Of a stretch of DNA of 64,000 nucleotides, positions 8,587 through 17,609 are shown piece after piece. Positions within the stretch are counted from its first letter, which is position 1. The number at the start of each line of letters is the position of its first letter. The notes below the pieces were generated by a model. The model was not told where the DNA came from and searched no databases. It saw only the letters and a program-made list of their open reading frames with translations. The stretch is from Burkholderiales bacterium 70-64 (GTDB lineage Bacteria > Pseudomonadota > Gammaproteobacteria > Burkholderiales > Burkholderiaceae_E), in contig MKUQ01000027.1 of NCBI GenBank assembly GCA_001898645.1, forward strand, positions 22,173-86,172, read 5' to 3'. A program made the translations under genes and the position numbers.

Positions 8587-9687
8587 ATGTTCACCGCGGC
8601 CGATCACGACTTCATGCAGCGTGCGCTGCGGCTGGCCCATCTCGGGTTGACCACGACCACGCCGAACCCGCGCGTCGGCTGCGTCGTGGTGCGCGACGGC
8701 ACGATCGTCGGCGAGGGCTGGCACCGGCGCGCCGGCGAGCCGCACGCCGAGGTGCTGGCCCTGGCGCAGGCCGGCGAGCGCGCGCGCGGGGCCACCGCCT
8801 ACGTCACGCTCGAGCCCTGCAATCATCATGGCCGGACCGCGCCCTGCGTCGACGCCCTGCTGGCGGCGCAGCTCGGGCAGGTCATCGTGGCGATGGAGGA
8901 TCCGAATCCGGCGGTCAACGGCCAGGGGCTGGAGCGGCTGCGCGGCGGCGGCATCGATGTGCGCTGCGGGTTGCTGCAGCAGGAGGCGCACGAGCTGAAC
9001 ATCGGCTTCGTGTCGCGCATGGTGCGCGGCCGCCCGTGGGTCCGGATGAAGGTCGCCATGAGCCTGGACGGCCGTACTGCGCTGCCCGACGGCACCAGCC
9101 AGTGGATCACCGGCGAGGCGGCGCGCGCCGACGGGCATGCCTGGCGCGCGCGCGCATGCGCGGTGCTCACCGGCATCGGCACGGTGAAGGACGACGATCC
9201 GCAGCTCACCGTGCGCCACGTTCCCGCCGCGCGCCAGCCGCTGCGCGTGCTCGTCGATTCCCGCTTCGAGGTCGATCCGGCCGCCCGCGTTCTCGCGGGC
9301 GGCGGCACCCTGGTGGCCTGCGCGCTGGCAGCGCCCGATCGCGCCGCCAAGACGGCCGTGCTGCAGGAGCTCGGCTGCGAGGTGATCACGCTGCCCGGTG
9401 CGCGTGGCAAGGTCGACCTGGTCGCGCTGCTGCGCGAACTGGCGCGCCGCGGCATCAACGAGCTGCACGTCGAGGCAGGCTACCGGCTCAACGGCTCGTT
9501 GCTGCGCGAGCAGTGCGTCGACGAGCTGCTGCTCTACGTGGCTCCCGCGCTGCTCGGCAATGCCATCGGCATGGCCGACCTGCCTGCACCCGACGAGCTC
9601 GAGCAGCGCGTGGCGCTGCAATGGCACTCGGTCGAGCGCATCGGCGACGACCTTCGCATCCTGGCCCGACTTCCCGAGAGGATCTGA
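8587..9687 (+). CDS. ribD: Bifunctional diaminohydroxyphosphoribosylaminopyrimidine deaminase / uracil reductase
   Basis: Catalyses the deamination and side-chain reduction steps of riboflavin synthesis. The N-terminal cytidine-deaminase domain carries the zinc motif HAE (53-55) and the pair Cys78/Cys87 in EPCNHHGRTAPC. The C-terminal reductase domain (about 147-366) starts VRMKVAMSLDGRTALPDG and has the NADPH-binding TGIGTVKDDDPQL segment. It is the first gene of a rib cluster and ribE follows after 3 bp. The start has no Shine-Dalgarno, and a -10-like hexamer sits just before it, suggesting a leaderless message. Confidence 0.97.
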   Translation: MFTAADHDFMQRALRLAHLGLTTTTPNPRVGCVVVRDGTIVGEGWHRRAGEPHAEVLALAQAGERARGATAYVTLEPCNHHGRTAPCVDALLAAQLGQVIVAMEDPNPAVNGQGLERLRGGGIDVRCGLLQQEAHELNIGFVSRMVRGRPWVRMKVAMSLDGRTALPDGTSQWITGEAARADGHAWRARACAVLTGIGTVKDDDPQLTVRHVPAARQPLRVLVDSRFEVDPAARVLAGGGTLVACALAAPDRAAKTAVLQELGCEVITLPGARGKVDLVALLRELARRGINELHVEAGYRLNGSLLREQCVDELLLYVAPALLGNAIGMADLPAPDELEQRVALQWHSVERIGDDLRILARLPERI

Positions 9688-9690
9688 CCC

Positions 9691-10320
9691 ATGTTCACCG
9701 GAATCATCGCGGCGGTCGGCCGCATCGAGAGCGTCGAGACGCTCGGCGAGGGCGCGGGCGTGCGCCTGACGGTCGATGCCGGCGCGCTCGATCTCTCCGA
9801 CGTCGCCCCCGGCGACTCGATCGCGATCCAGGGTGCCTGCATGACCGCCATCGACATCCAGGCGCCGCGTTTTCGCGTCGAGGTGTCGCGGGAAAGCCTG
9901 TCGCTGACCCGCGGGCTGGATCGCCCGGGCGAGGTCAACCTGGAGAAGGCCATGCGGCTGGACGATCGCATCGGCGGGCACCTGGTCTCGGGCCACGTCG
10001 ACGGCCTCGGCACGGTGGTGTCCTTCGAGCCGGTGGGCGAATCGTGGCGGCTGGTCGTGCGCGCGCCGGCAGGGCTGGCCAGGTACCTGGCCTACAAGGG
10101 CTCGATCACCGTCAACGGCGTCAGCCTCACGGTGAACCGCGTCGGCGACGTGCCCGACGGCGCCGAGTTCGAGATCAACCTCATCCCGCACACGGTGTCG
10201 GTCACCACGCTGGGTGCGCTGCGGCCCGGGCAGCAGGTCAATCTCGAAGTGGACCTCATCGCGCGCTACGTGGAGCGCATGCTCCCCGCCGCGGCAACGG
10301 GCGCTAAGACAGGCCGGTGA
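9691..10320 (+). CDS. ribE: Riboflavin synthase (alpha chain)
   Basis: Dismutates two 6,7-dimethyl-8-ribityllumazine molecules to riboflavin. The 209-residue protein has the canonical start MFTGIIAAVGRIESV and two tandem lumazine-binding barrels, the second starting near residue 100 (SGHVDGLGTV). It lies 3 bp after ribD. Its 3' end overlaps the convergent hypothetical gene by 17 bp, so the rib genes are split here by an opposite-strand gene before ribBA. Confidence 0.97.
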   Translation: MFTGIIAAVGRIESVETLGEGAGVRLTVDAGALDLSDVAPGDSIAIQGACMTAIDIQAPRFRVEVSRESLSLTRGLDRPGEVNLEKAMRLDDRIGGHLVSGHVDGLGTVVSFEPVGESWRLVVRAPAGLARYLAYKGSITVNGVSLTVNRVGDVPDGAEFEINLIPHTVSVTTLGALRPGQQVNLEVDLIARYVERMLPAAATGAKTGR

Positions 10321-10798
10321 CGCTCGCGCCGATCGCGACCGTCGCCCCGGCCGCCAGCTCGTCGAGCAGCTCGCGCGCCTGGGCGACCGCCTGCTCGTCG
10401 AAATCGACGAAGGCGATCGTGCTGTCGTAGTGCGGGCGCCGCAGCACCACCGTATCGTCGGCCAGCACGAAGCCGCGCGAGAAGCCGCGCACCGATTCCT
10501 CGCTGCGCAGGATGCGCAGGCGCGGCGCATAGCGGCGTACCAGCGCCACCAGCCGCGGGCAGCGCTGCTCGACGAACGCCGGATCGTGAAGGATGATCTC
10601 CACCGTGCGTTCGGGCCCGCGCCCGAGGAGAGCCTCGAGCGCCTGCGCGAACGCCCTGCGCTCGAAGCCGTAGAACTCGCCGCGATCGTCGGCGATGCGC
10701 AGCGAGCGCTGCGCGCGCGAGACGATCCGGTCCAGCTCGGCACGCGCCTCGGCGCGTGTGTCGAGCCGGCGATAGCCTTCGAGATCGCGCGGATCCAT
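10304..10798 (-). CDS. Hypothetical protein, possibly phospholipase D-like
   Basis: 164-residue protein that I do not recognise with confidence. It is soluble, with no signal peptide or membrane segment. It starts MDPRDLEGYRRLDTRAEAR, has mixed alpha/beta character (LRIADDRGEFYGFERRAF, VEIILHDPAFVEQRCPRL) and ends in an acidic helix-rich region. The pattern resembles uncharacterised PLD-fold proteins seen next to rib genes in betaproteobacteria, but no H-x-K-x4-D motif is present. It lies on the opposite strand inside the rib cluster, overlaps the ribE end by 17 bp and is divergent from ribBA. Confidence 0.65.
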   Translation of the reverse strand: MDPRDLEGYRRLDTRAEARAELDRIVSRAQRSLRIADDRGEFYGFERRAFAQALEALLGRGPERTVEIILHDPAFVEQRCPRLVALVRRYAPRLRILRSEESVRGFSRGFVLADDTVVLRRPHYDSTIAFVDFDEQAVAQARELLDELAAGATVAIGASVTGLS

Positions 10799-10869
10799 GA
10801 TCGCCGCAGTATCGCAGCACCGCGGCGCCGGCGGCCCGCCGTCCGGCGGCGCAGGCCCCCCGCGCAGCG

Positions 10870-10875
10870 TAGAAT
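10870..10875 (+). promoter_or_regulatory. Candidate -10 (TAGAAT) six bases before the ribBA ATG
   Basis: TAGAAT, then GCCCGC, then ATG. A normal start-site distance would put the transcript 5' end at the start codon, giving a leaderless message. No ribosome binding site can fit. The -35 is not convincing. Confidence 0.5.
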
Positions 10876-10881
10876 GCCCGC

Positions 10882-12003
10882 ATGACACTCGCCTCCACGC
10901 CCGAGATCATCGCCGAGCTCGCCGCCGGCCGCATGGTCATCCTGGTCGACGAAGAGGACCGCGAGAACGAGGGCGATCTCGTGCTCGCGGCCGACTTCGT
11001 CACGCCCGATGCCATCAACTTCATGGCGCGCTACGGGCGCGGCCTGATCTGCCTCACGCTCACCGAGGAGCGGTGCCGCCAGCTCGAATTGCCGCTGATG
11101 GTGGTCAACAACGGCACTCGCCACGGCACCAACTTTACCGTCTCGATCGAAGCTGCCGAGGGGGTATCCACCGGCATCTCGGCGGCCGACCGCGCACGCA
11201 CCGTGCAGGCCGCCGTGGCTCGCCAGGCACGGCCCGAGGATCTGGTGCAGCCCGGGCACATCTTCCCGCTCATGGCGCAACCGGGCGGCGTGCTGATGCG
11301 CGCCGGCCACACCGAGGCCGGCTGCGACCTCGCCCGCCTCGCCGGCCTGACCCCGGCCACGGTGATCTGCGAGATTCTCAAGGACGACGGCACGATGGCG
11401 CGCCTGCCCGACCTGGTCGAGTTCGCGGCCCGCCACCAGCTCAAGATCGGTGCCATCGCCGACCTGATCCAGTATCGAAGCGCCCACGAGAGCCTCGTCG
11501 AGCGCGTCGCCGAGCGCGTGATCCAGACGCACTGGGGCGCGTTCCGGATGATCGCCTACCGCGATACCGCGGCGGGCTCGCCGCACCTGGCGCTGGTCCA
11601 CGGTGAAATCCGGGCCGACGACGACACCCTGGTGCGGGTGCACGAGCCGCTGTCGGTGCTCGACCTGCTCGAGGCCGACGCGACCACTCATTCGTGGCCC
11701 CTCGACCGGGCGTTGGCGGCGATCGCCGCCGAACCCTCGGGGGTGGCCGTGCTGCTGAACTGCGCGCAGCCGGCCGACGTGCTGTTCTCGCAGCTGCGCG
11801 AGTCGGGCGACGACCCCGCGCAGGCGAGCGCGCGCCGACGCACCGGCAAGTTGGACCTGCGCACCTACGGCATCGGTGCCCAGATCCTCAAGGACGTCGG
11901 CGTCGGACGCATGCGCCTGCTCTCGCAGCCCCGCAAGATGCCCAGCATGACAGGCTTCGAGCTCGAGGTCGCGGGTTTCGAACAGGGATACTCACAACCA
12001 TGA
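10882..12003 (+). CDS. ribB: 3,4-dihydroxy-2-butanone 4-phosphate synthase with degenerate GTP cyclohydrolase II domain
   Basis: Makes the four-carbon riboflavin precursor from ribulose 5-phosphate. The N-terminal DHBP synthase domain (about 1-200) has the acidic loop [24 protein letters not shown] and [14 protein letters not shown]. The C-terminal half (about 205-373) is GTP-cyclohydrolase-II-like. It lacks the zinc cysteines expected in the SECLTGD...RCDCG region (here [20 protein letters not shown]), so this half is probably inactive and a separate ribA should exist. This degenerate ribBA form is common in proteobacteria. Start ATG at 10882; stop overlaps the upstream ribH ATG. Confidence 0.93.
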   Translation: MTLASTPEIIAELAAGRMVILVDEEDRENEGDLVLAADFVTPDAINFMARYGRGLICLTLTEERCRQLELPLMVVNNGTRHGTNFTVSIEAAEGVSTGISAADRARTVQAAVARQARPEDLVQPGHIFPLMAQPGGVLMRAGHTEAGCDLARLAGLTPATVICEILKDDGTMARLPDLVEFAARHQLKIGAIADLIQYRSAHESLVERVAERVIQTHWGAFRMIAYRDTAAGSPHLALVHGEIRADDDTLVRVHEPLSVLDLLEADATTHSWPLDRALAAIAAEPSGVAVLLNCAQPADVLFSQLRESGDDPAQASARRRTGKLDLRTYGIGAQILKDVGVGRMRLLSQPRKMPSMTGFELEVAGFEQGYSQP

Positions 12004-12023
12004 ACACCCCCAGGGAAGAGAGC

Positions 12024-12641
12024 ATGCAGATCGAAGTCTTCCAATCCGACCTGGACGGCAGCGGGCTGCGCGTCGGCGTCGTGCAGGCGCGCTTCAACCA
12101 GTCGATCGGCGAGGCGCTGCGCGATGCCTGCCTGGGCGAGCTGGGCGAGCTCGGCGTGGCGGCCGAGGACGTGTTCGTGTGCACCGTGCCCGGCGCGCTC
12201 GAGATCCCCGTCGTGCTGCAGCAGCTGGCCGCCTCAGGGGAGTTCGATGCGCTGATCGCCCTCGGCGCGGTGGTGCGCGGCGAGACCTATCATTTCGAGG
12301 TGGTGTCCAACGAGAGCGCGGCCGGCATCTCGCGCGTCGCGCTCGACTTCAACGTGCCCATCGCCAATGCGGTGCTCACCACGGAGAACGACGAGCAGGC
12401 CGCCGAGCGTGCCGCCGAGAAGGGCGCCGAGGCGGCGCGCGTGGCGGTCGAGATGGCCAACCTCGCCTCGTCGCTGTCGGCGCTCGGCGACGACGAGTAC
12501 GACGAGGACGAAGAAGACGACGACGAGGAAGAAGACGAAGACGACGAGGAGGAGGACGGGGAAGAGGAGGAAGACGAGACCGACGAGGAATCCCGCCGGC
12601 GCGCGCGTCGACCGGGTCGCCCGGGAGGCCGCCACGGATGA
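12024..12641 (+). CDS. ribH: 6,7-dimethyl-8-ribityllumazine synthase with long acidic/basic C-terminal tail
   Basis: Condenses the ribD and ribB products to lumazine, the substrate of ribE. The core (residues 1-155) has [23 protein letters not shown] and [14 protein letters not shown], all typical. Unusually, residues about 156-190 are almost only Asp and Glu, and 191-205 are Arg/Gly/Pro-rich; the family usually ends near 155-165. The ATG at 12024 has GGGAAGAG upstream. An alternative ATG at 12000 overlaps the ribBA stop (ATGA) and adds eight residues. The stop overlaps the nusB start (ATGA), indicating translational coupling. Confidence 0.95.
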   Translation: MQIEVFQSDLDGSGLRVGVVQARFNQSIGEALRDACLGELGELGVAAEDVFVCTVPGALEIPVVLQQLAASGEFDALIALGAVVRGETYHFEVVSNESAAGISRVALDFNVPIANAVLTTENDEQAAERAAEKGAEAARVAVEMANLASSLSALGDDEYDEDEEDDDEEEDEDDEEEDGEEEEDETDEESRRRARRPGRPGGRHG

Positions 12642-13129
12642 CGGCTGCCGGCAAGCCGCGCACGAGCGGGCCGGGGCAGGCGGGGGCGGGTAGCGGCACG
12701 CCGCCCAAGAGCGCGCGGCGCCGCTCGCGCGAGCTGGCCTTGCAGGGAATCTACCAGTGGCTGCTGGCGCACGAGGACGCCGGCGCGATCGAGGCGCACC
12801 TGCACGACACGCCGGGGTTCGAGAAGGCCGATCGCGCCCACTTCGAGGCGCTGCTGCACGGCACGATCCGCGAGGCCGCAGCGCTCGATGCGCTCATCGC
12901 CCCGCACCTGGACCGCAAGGTCGCCGAGCTGAGCCCGGTCGAGCACGGGGTGCTGATGCTGGGTGCCTTCGAGCTGCTGCGCATGCCGGAGATCCCGTAC
13001 CGCGTCGTGATCAACGAAGCGGTCGAGATCGCCAAGACCTTCGGCGGCACCGACGGCTACAAGTACGTCAACGGCGTGCTCGACCGCCTCGCCACGCGCG
13101 CGCGCCCGCACGAGGCGCCGGCGCGCTAG
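12638..13129 (+). CDS. nusB: Transcription antitermination factor NusB
   Basis: Binds boxA RNA with NusE (S10) in rRNA antitermination. The 163-residue protein has a low-complexity basic N-terminal extension of about 25 residues. The all-helical NusB fold follows: [19 protein letters not shown], then the conserved C-terminal [19 protein letters not shown] and [12 protein letters not shown]. The ATG overlaps the ribH stop by 4 bp, the usual ribH-nusB coupling. thiL follows after 16 bp. Confidence 0.96.
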   Translation: MTAAGKPRTSGPGQAGAGSGTPPKSARRRSRELALQGIYQWLLAHEDAGAIEAHLHDTPGFEKADRAHFEALLHGTIREAAALDALIAPHLDRKVAELSPVEHGVLMLGAFELLRMPEIPYRVVINEAVEIAKTFGGTDGYKYVNGVLDRLATRARPHEAPAR

Positions 13130-13145
13130 CCTTCCGCCAGTCGCC

Positions 13146-14102
13146 ATGCCGCTGGGCGAATTCGAGCTGATCCGGCGCTACTTCGATCGCGGGCCGGCGC
13201 GCGACGCGATCCTGGGCGTCGGAGACGACTGCGCCCTGCTTGCGCCGATCGATGCGCACAACGTGCTGGCCATCTCCACCGACCTGCTGCTCGAAGGGCG
13301 GCACTTCTTCGCCGACGTCGAGCCGGCCGCGCTCGGCCACAAGTCGCTGGCGGTCAACCTCTCCGACCTCGCCGCGATGGGTGCGCGCCCGCGCGCCTTC
13401 ACGCTCGCTATCGCGCTGCCCGAGGTCGAAGAGGCCTGGCTGGCCGCGTTCTGCGAGGGGATGTTCGCGCTGGCCGACCGCCACGACTGCGAGCTGATCG
13501 GCGGCGACACCACCCGCGGGCCGCGCACCGTGTGCATCACCGTGTTCGGGGAGGTGCCCCCGGAAGCGGCGCTGCGCCGCGACGGCGCGCAGCCCGATGA
13601 CGATCTGTGGGTGTCGGGAACGCTAGGCGCTGCCGCGTTGGCGGTGCGCGCGCGCAGCGAAGGCCGCCGCCTGGCCGCCGACGATGTCGCCCGCCTCCGC
13701 CTCGATCATCCCGAGCCCCGCGTGGCGCTGGGCCTGGCGCTGCGTCACGTTGCCCGGGCGGCAATCGATCTCTCCGACGGCCTGCTCGGCGATCTCGGCC
13801 ACATCCTCGAGCGCTCGCGCGTGGCGGCCGAGCTCGACTGGCCAGCGGTGCCGGTCTCGCCCGCGCTGGCGGCGCTGCCCGAAGCGCAGCGCCGCAGCCT
13901 CGCGCTGGCCGGCGGCGACGACTACGAGCTGCTCTTCAGCGCCGCCCCGGAGAACCGGCTCGCGATCGAGGCGATCGGGCAGCGGCTCGACCTGCCGCTG
14001 GCGCGCATCGGACGCATCCTGGCCGGCTCCGGGCTGGTGGTGCGCGATGCGCGCGGGCAACCGCTGCACATCGAAGCGCATGGATTCGACCACTTCACGT
14101 GA
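13146..14102 (+). CDS. thiL: Thiamine-monophosphate kinase
   Basis: Phosphorylates thiamine monophosphate to the active diphosphate. The 318-residue protein has the ATP/magnesium loop GVGDDCALL near residue 25, the segment ISTDLLLEGRHFF, the conserved KSLAVNLSDLAAMGA, GGDTTRGP, and DLSDGLLGDLGHI in the C-terminal half. Length and motif order are those of bacterial ThiL. It sits between nusB and pgpA, the common proteobacterial order. pgpA starts about 10 bp after its stop. Confidence 0.96.
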   Translation: MPLGEFELIRRYFDRGPARDAILGVGDDCALLAPIDAHNVLAISTDLLLEGRHFFADVEPAALGHKSLAVNLSDLAAMGARPRAFTLAIALPEVEEAWLAAFCEGMFALADRHDCELIGGDTTRGPRTVCITVFGEVPPEAALRRDGAQPDDDLWVSGTLGAAALAVRARSEGRRLAADDVARLRLDHPEPRVALGLALRHVARAAIDLSDGLLGDLGHILERSRVAAELDWPAVPVSPALAALPEAQRRSLALAGGDDYELLFSAAPENRLAIEAIGQRLDLPLARIGRILAGSGLVVRDARGQPLHIEAHGFDHFT

Positions 14103-14112
14103 ACGCCGGCTG

Positions 14113-14595
14113 GTGCCGGTGCCGGTGCGCGCCGATGCGCGCTTCATGCGCCAGCGCCTGTCGCGGCTGATCGCCCTGGGCTTCGGCAGCGGCCTGTCGC
14201 CGTTCGCCCCCGGCACGGTCGGCACGCTGTGGGCATGGCTGGCCTTTGCGGTGCTCGATCGCTGGCTCGGGCCTGTCGCCTGGGCGGCGGTCATCGTGCT
14301 CGGCGTGATCGTCGGCGCCTGGGCGTGCGAGCGCACCGGGCGCGACCTGGGCACGCCCGATCACGGGGCGATGGTGTGGGACGAGATCGTCGCCTTCTGG
14401 CTGGTGCTGCTGTTCGTGCCCGCGGGCTTCGGCGCGCAGCTCGGTGCCTTCGTCGTGTTCCGGTTCTTCGACATCGTCAAGCCGCCGCCGATCCGTTATT
14501 TCGATACGAGGCTGAAGAACGGCTTCGGCGTCATGCTCGACGACCTGATCGCCGCCGTGTTCACGCTGCTGGTGCTCGCGCTGTGGTATCGCTGA
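14113..14595 (+). CDS. pgpA: Phosphatidylglycerophosphatase A
   Basis: Membrane phosphatase that makes phosphatidylglycerol from its phosphate. PgpA motifs are [27 protein letters not shown] and [10 protein letters not shown], with hydrophobic segments between them. GTG 14113 is chosen (160 residues) because homologues extend upstream of the ATG at 14146 with a similar basic stretch; the ATG would give 149 residues. The stop lies inside the following pncC gene, which starts 13 bp before it, so the two genes are probably translationally coupled. Confidence 0.92.
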   Translation: MPVPVRADARFMRQRLSRLIALGFGSGLSPFAPGTVGTLWAWLAFAVLDRWLGPVAWAAVIVLGVIVGAWACERTGRDLGTPDHGAMVWDEIVAFWLVLLFVPAGFGAQLGAFVVFRFFDIVKPPPIRYFDTRLKNGFGVMLDDLIAAVFTLLVLALWYR

Positions 14596-15116
14596 AGACC
14601 CCGCCGGCCCATCCCGACCCCGTGGTGGCCGCTGCGGTCGCGCTCGGGCGCGCGCTCGAGGCACGCGGCTGGATGATCGCGAGCGCCGAATCGTGCACCG
14701 GCGGTGCCATCGCGCGCGCCCTCACCGAGATCGGCGGCTCGAGCCGCTGGTTCGAGCGCGGCTTCATCACCTACACCGACCAGTCGAAGATCGATATGCT
14801 CGGCGTGGCGAGCGACACGCTCGTGGCTTGCGGCGCAGTCAGCCCCGAGGTGGCGCGCGAGATGGCCGAGGGGGCGCTGGCGCGCAGCCGCGCCCGGTGC
14901 GCGCTTTCGGTCACCGGCATCGCCGGGCCGGGAGGCGCGGTGCCGGGCAAGCCGGTCGGTACCGTCTGCTTCGGCTGGGCCGCCCTGCATGCCGAGCCGG
15001 TCACGGAGACCCTGCGGTTCCCGGGCGACCGGGCCGCGGTGCGGCAGGCCGCCGCCCTGCATGCGCTGCGCCGCGCGCACGAGATGCTCGACAGGTGGCC
15101 TACGACCGACAGCTGA
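14583..15116 (+). CDS. pncC: Nicotinamide-nucleotide amidohydrolase (CinA C-terminal family)
   Basis: Deamidates nicotinamide mononucleotide for NAD recycling. The 177-residue protein is the stand-alone CinA C-terminal domain with [19 protein letters not shown] and [14 protein letters not shown] start at 14583, overlapping the pgpA stop by 13 bp. It ends just upstream of the recA promoter. The old cinA label reflects this frequent link with recA. Confidence 0.93.
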   Translation: MVSLKTPPAHPDPVVAAAVALGRALEARGWMIASAESCTGGAIARALTEIGGSSRWFERGFITYTDQSKIDMLGVASDTLVACGAVSPEVAREMAEGALARSRARCALSVTGIAGPGGAVPGKPVGTVCFGWAALHAEPVTETLRFPGDRAAVRQAAALHALRRAHEMLDRWPTTDS

Positions 15117-15145
15117 TTGTTTATACAGTAGTTCTGTGCCATACT
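15113..15145 (+). promoter_or_regulatory. recA promoter with overlapping LexA-type SOS box
   Basis: CTGATTGTTTATACAG (15113-15128) matches CTGT-N8-ACAG with one mismatch in the left half. It overlaps a sigma70-like promoter TTGTTT (15117-15122), 17-bp spacer, CATACT (15140-15145). LexA binding there would block RNA polymerase, as at other recA genes. The box is seen in sequence; the regulation is inferred from the family. Confidence 0.75.
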
Positions 15146-15182
15146 CCGGATCAGTCATTCCTCGACCGGACAAGGCCCAGCC

Positions 15183-16253
15183 ATGGAAAAAGTGATCAAG
15201 ATGGACGACGCAAAATCCAGAACCGAGCGCGCCAAGGCCTTGTCGGCCGCGCTGGCGCAGATCGAGAAGCAGTTCGGCAAGGGCTCGGTGATGAAGTTCT
15301 CCGACGCCGACGTCACGCGCGACATCCAGGTGGTGTCCACCGGCTCGCTGGGCCTCGATCTCGCCCTCGGCGTGGGCGGCCTGCCGCGCGGGCGCGTGGT
15401 CGAGATCTACGGTCCCGAATCCTCGGGCAAGACCACCCTCACGCTGCAGGTCATCGCCGAGATGCAGAAGCTCGGCGGCACCTGCGCCTTCATCGACGCC
15501 GAGCACGCGCTCGACGTGCAGTACGCGGCCAAGCTCGGCGTCGACCTCGAGAGCCTGCTGATCTCGCAGCCCGACACCGGCGAACAGGCCCTCGAGATCA
15601 CCGATGCGCTGGTGCGCTCGGGCTCGGTCGACTTGGTCGTCATCGATTCGGTCGCGGCGCTCACGCCGAAAGCCGAGATCGAGGGCGAAATGGGCGATTC
15701 GCTGCCCGGCCTGCAGGCGCGGCTGATGTCGCAGGCCCTGCGCAAGCTCACCGGCACCATCAATCGCACCAACACGATGGTCATCTTCATCAACCAGATC
15801 CGCATGAAGATCGGCGTCATGTTCGGCAACCCGGAAACCACCACCGGCGGCAACGCGCTGAAGTTCTATGCCTCGGTGCGGCTCGACATCCGCCGCACGG
15901 GCTCCATCAAGAAGGGCGACGAGGTCATCGGCAGCGAGACACGGGTCAAGGTGGTCAAGAACAAGGTCGCCCCGCCGTTCAAGACAGCCGAGTTCGACAT
16001 CCTGTACGGCGAGGGCACCTCGCGCGAAGGTGAGATCCTCGATCTCGGCGCCAACTGCAACGTCGTGGAGAAGAGCGGCGCCTGGTACAGCTACAACGGC
16101 GAGCGCGTCGGCCAGGGCAAGGACAACGCCCGCGAGTACCTGCGCGAGCGCCCCGAGCTCGCGCTCGAGATCGAGAACAAGGTTCGCGCCCACTTCGGCG
16201 TGGCGGCGCGCGGCGCGACGCCTGGGGCCGCCGGGGAAGAAGCCGTCGCATGA
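15183..16253 (+). CDS. recA: Recombinase RecA
   Basis: DNA-dependent ATPase for strand exchange and LexA cleavage. The 356-residue protein has Walker [10 protein letters not shown], Walker [11 protein letters not shown] and the L2-region motif [19 protein letters not shown]. Length is normal. ATG 15183 is used; an alternative ATG at 15204 (MDDAKSR) is closer to many annotated starts. The stop TGA forms the first three bases of the second palindromic repeat copy, which separates recA from recX. Confidence 0.99.
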   Translation: MEKVIKMDDAKSRTERAKALSAALAQIEKQFGKGSVMKFSDADVTRDIQVVSTGSLGLDLALGVGGLPRGRVVEIYGPESSGKTTLTLQVIAEMQKLGGTCAFIDAEHALDVQYAAKLGVDLESLLISQPDTGEQALEITDALVRSGSVDLVVIDSVAALTPKAEIEGEMGDSLPGLQARLMSQALRKLTGTINRTNTMVIFINQIRMKIGVMFGNPETTTGGNALKFYASVRLDIRRTGSIKKGDEVIGSETRVKVVKNKVAPPFKTAEFDILYGEGTSREGEILDLGANCNVVEKSGAWYSYNGERVGQGKDNAREYLRERPELALEIENKVRAHFGVAARGATPGAAGEEAVA

Positions 16254-16373
16254 ACGTGTGAAGGAACCTACTGCGCGGCCCGATCTCGCGCCTGTGATGC
16301 TCGCCGTACTCTCGTACGGCTGCGCTTCTCGGCACGACCTCGGGCCGCTCGCTACGGTTCCTTCACACGTTCA
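16251..16373. repeat. Palindromic intergenic repeat, copy 2 (recA-recX)
   Basis: Second copy of the 123-bp element. Its ends form a perfect 18-bp inverted repeat, TGAACGTGTGAAGGAACC and GGTTCCTTCACACGTTCA. The central loop reads TCTC instead of CCCA. The first TGA is the recA stop codon. Confidence 0.93.
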
Positions 16374-16380
16374 GAGACGT

Positions 16381-16851
16381 ATGAGTAATTTCGCTGCGCC
16401 GCCCGGCCCTGTCGCCTTGCTGAAGGCGCGTGCGCTGCGCTTGCTCGCGCGCCGCGAGCACAGCCGCATCGAGCTCGCGCGCAAGCTCGCGCGCCATGCC
16501 GAGAGCGCCGAAGCGCTCGAAGCACTGCTCGATCAACTGGCGGAGGCCGGCCTGCTGTCGAACGAACGCTTCGCCGAGTCGCTCGTGCATCGCCGTGCGC
16601 AGCGCTACGGCGTGGCCACCATCCGGCACGAGCTGCGTACCCACGGGCTCGATGCGCAGCTCGTCGAAGCCCATGTCGGCGCCCTCGAGCGCTCCGAGCT
16701 GGCGCGCGCACGGGCTGTCTGGATGCGCCGTTTCGGCGCGGCGCCCGCTTCTGCGGCCGAGCGGGCACGCCAGTCCCGCTTCCTGCTGGCGCGCGGCTTC
16801 TCGGCCGAAACGGTACGGCGGGTCGTCGGCGGCGACGCCGACGACACCTGA
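16381..16851 (+). CDS. recX: Regulatory protein RecX
   Basis: Modulator that caps or inhibits RecA filaments. The 156-residue helical-repeat protein has ALRLLARREHSRIELARKL, the central SNERFAESLVHRRAQRYG and the C-terminal RQSRFLLARGFS. Typical length and position directly after recA. The ATG at 16381 lies seven bases after the palindromic repeat. No clear ribosome binding site is visible, so translation may depend on the recA transcript or on the repeat structure. Confidence 0.92.
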   Translation: MSNFAAPPGPVALLKARALRLLARREHSRIELARKLARHAESAEALEALLDQLAEAGLLSNERFAESLVHRRAQRYGVATIRHELRTHGLDAQLVEAHVGALERSELARARAVWMRRFGAAPASAAERARQSRFLLARGFSAETVRRVVGGDADDT

Positions 16852-16879
16852 TCCGGTTTGTGTTCGTTCGCAGAACGAG

Positions 16880-16902
16880 GCGGGGCGACCGCGCTGCCCC
16901 GC
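16880..16902 (+). terminator. Hairpin downstream of recX
   Basis: GCGGGGC (16880-16886) and GCCCCGC (16896-16902) form a 7-bp GC stem with a nine-base loop, 29 bp after the recX stop. No U-tract follows. A TAAACT -10-like hexamer for the next gene lies at 16935-16940. Confidence 0.4.
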
Positions 16903-17000
16903 GGGAAGTGCGTCGTCCCCCTCGGGCGACATGCTAAACTGCAAGGCTTTCCGGTCTGGCGGCGCCTCTGGCAACAAGCGCCGGATCCATTCTTTCCAGC

Positions 17001-17609
17001 ATGCCGCTTCCCGAACCCGACTGCCCGCGCACGCCGATGCACACCCGCTCGGTGCGCATCGATGCGTTCCGCCGCGACGACGGCGCCTGGGATCTCGAAG
17101 CGGAGCTGTGCGACGTCAAGCCGCACGACGAGGTCCTGCAAAGCGGCGTGTGGCCGGCCGGTGAACCGATCCACCTGATGCGGCTGCGCGTCACCGTCGA
17201 CGCCGAGTTCGATGTCATCGACGTGGTGGCCGTCTCCGACGCCGTGCCCTATCGCGGCGTGTGCGAGAACATCGTCGCCGATTACCGGCGGATGCTCGGC
17301 CTGAATCTGCTGCGTGGCTTCCGTGCCGGGCTGCGCGAGCGCCTGGGCGGCGTGGCCGGCTGCACGCACCTGACCGAGCTGGCCCAGTTCCTGCCCACCG
17401 CGGCCGTGCAGGCCGCTGCCGGCGACGAGCAGCGCCGGCGCACCATGTTCGGGCAGGGTGCCGATGCACCGCGCCCTTTCATGATCGATCGCTGCCATGC
17501 CTGGCGCAGCGACGGCCCGGTGGTCGAGCGCTACGAGCCGCGCTGGTATCGGCCGGCCGAAGCAGCGCCGGCACCGAATTCCCCTGTTTCCACAAAGGAA
17601 CGACCGTGA
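17001..17609 (+). CDS. DUF2889 domain-containing protein
   Basis: 202-residue protein of unknown function. The DUF2889 pattern includes [21 protein letters not shown] near the start, the middle [18 protein letters not shown] and the segment [20 protein letters not shown]. The conserved [19 protein letters not shown] lies between. It is frequently found just before sucC in betaproteobacteria. Its stop overlaps the sucC GTG start (GTGA), so it is coupled to the TCA genes. Confidence 0.85.
   Translation: MPLPEPDCPRTPMHTRSVRIDAFRRDDGAWDLEAELCDVKPHDEVLQSGVWPAGEPIHLMRLRVTVDAEFDVIDVVAVSDAVPYRGVCENIVADYRRMLGLNLLRGFRAGLRERLGGVAGCTHLTELAQFLPTAAVQAAAGDEQRRRTMFGQGADAPRPFMIDRCHAWRSDGPVVERYEPRWYRPAEAAPAPNSPVSTKERP

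Noticed and set aside
6826..11691. A 1621-codon open frame on the minus strand spanning the rib genes
   Set aside because: Only 6826-8532 (the ThDP enzyme) is supported. The rest lies opposite ribD, ribE and ribBA, which carry clear family motifs, and it is a by-product of high GC.
6157..16370. A peptide-like sequence (EPTARPDLAP...) encoded within the palindromic repeats
   Set aside because: The repeat is open in several frames, but it lies after stop codons, has no start or ribosome binding site, and its differences do not respect codons. It is better explained as a structured DNA/RNA element.
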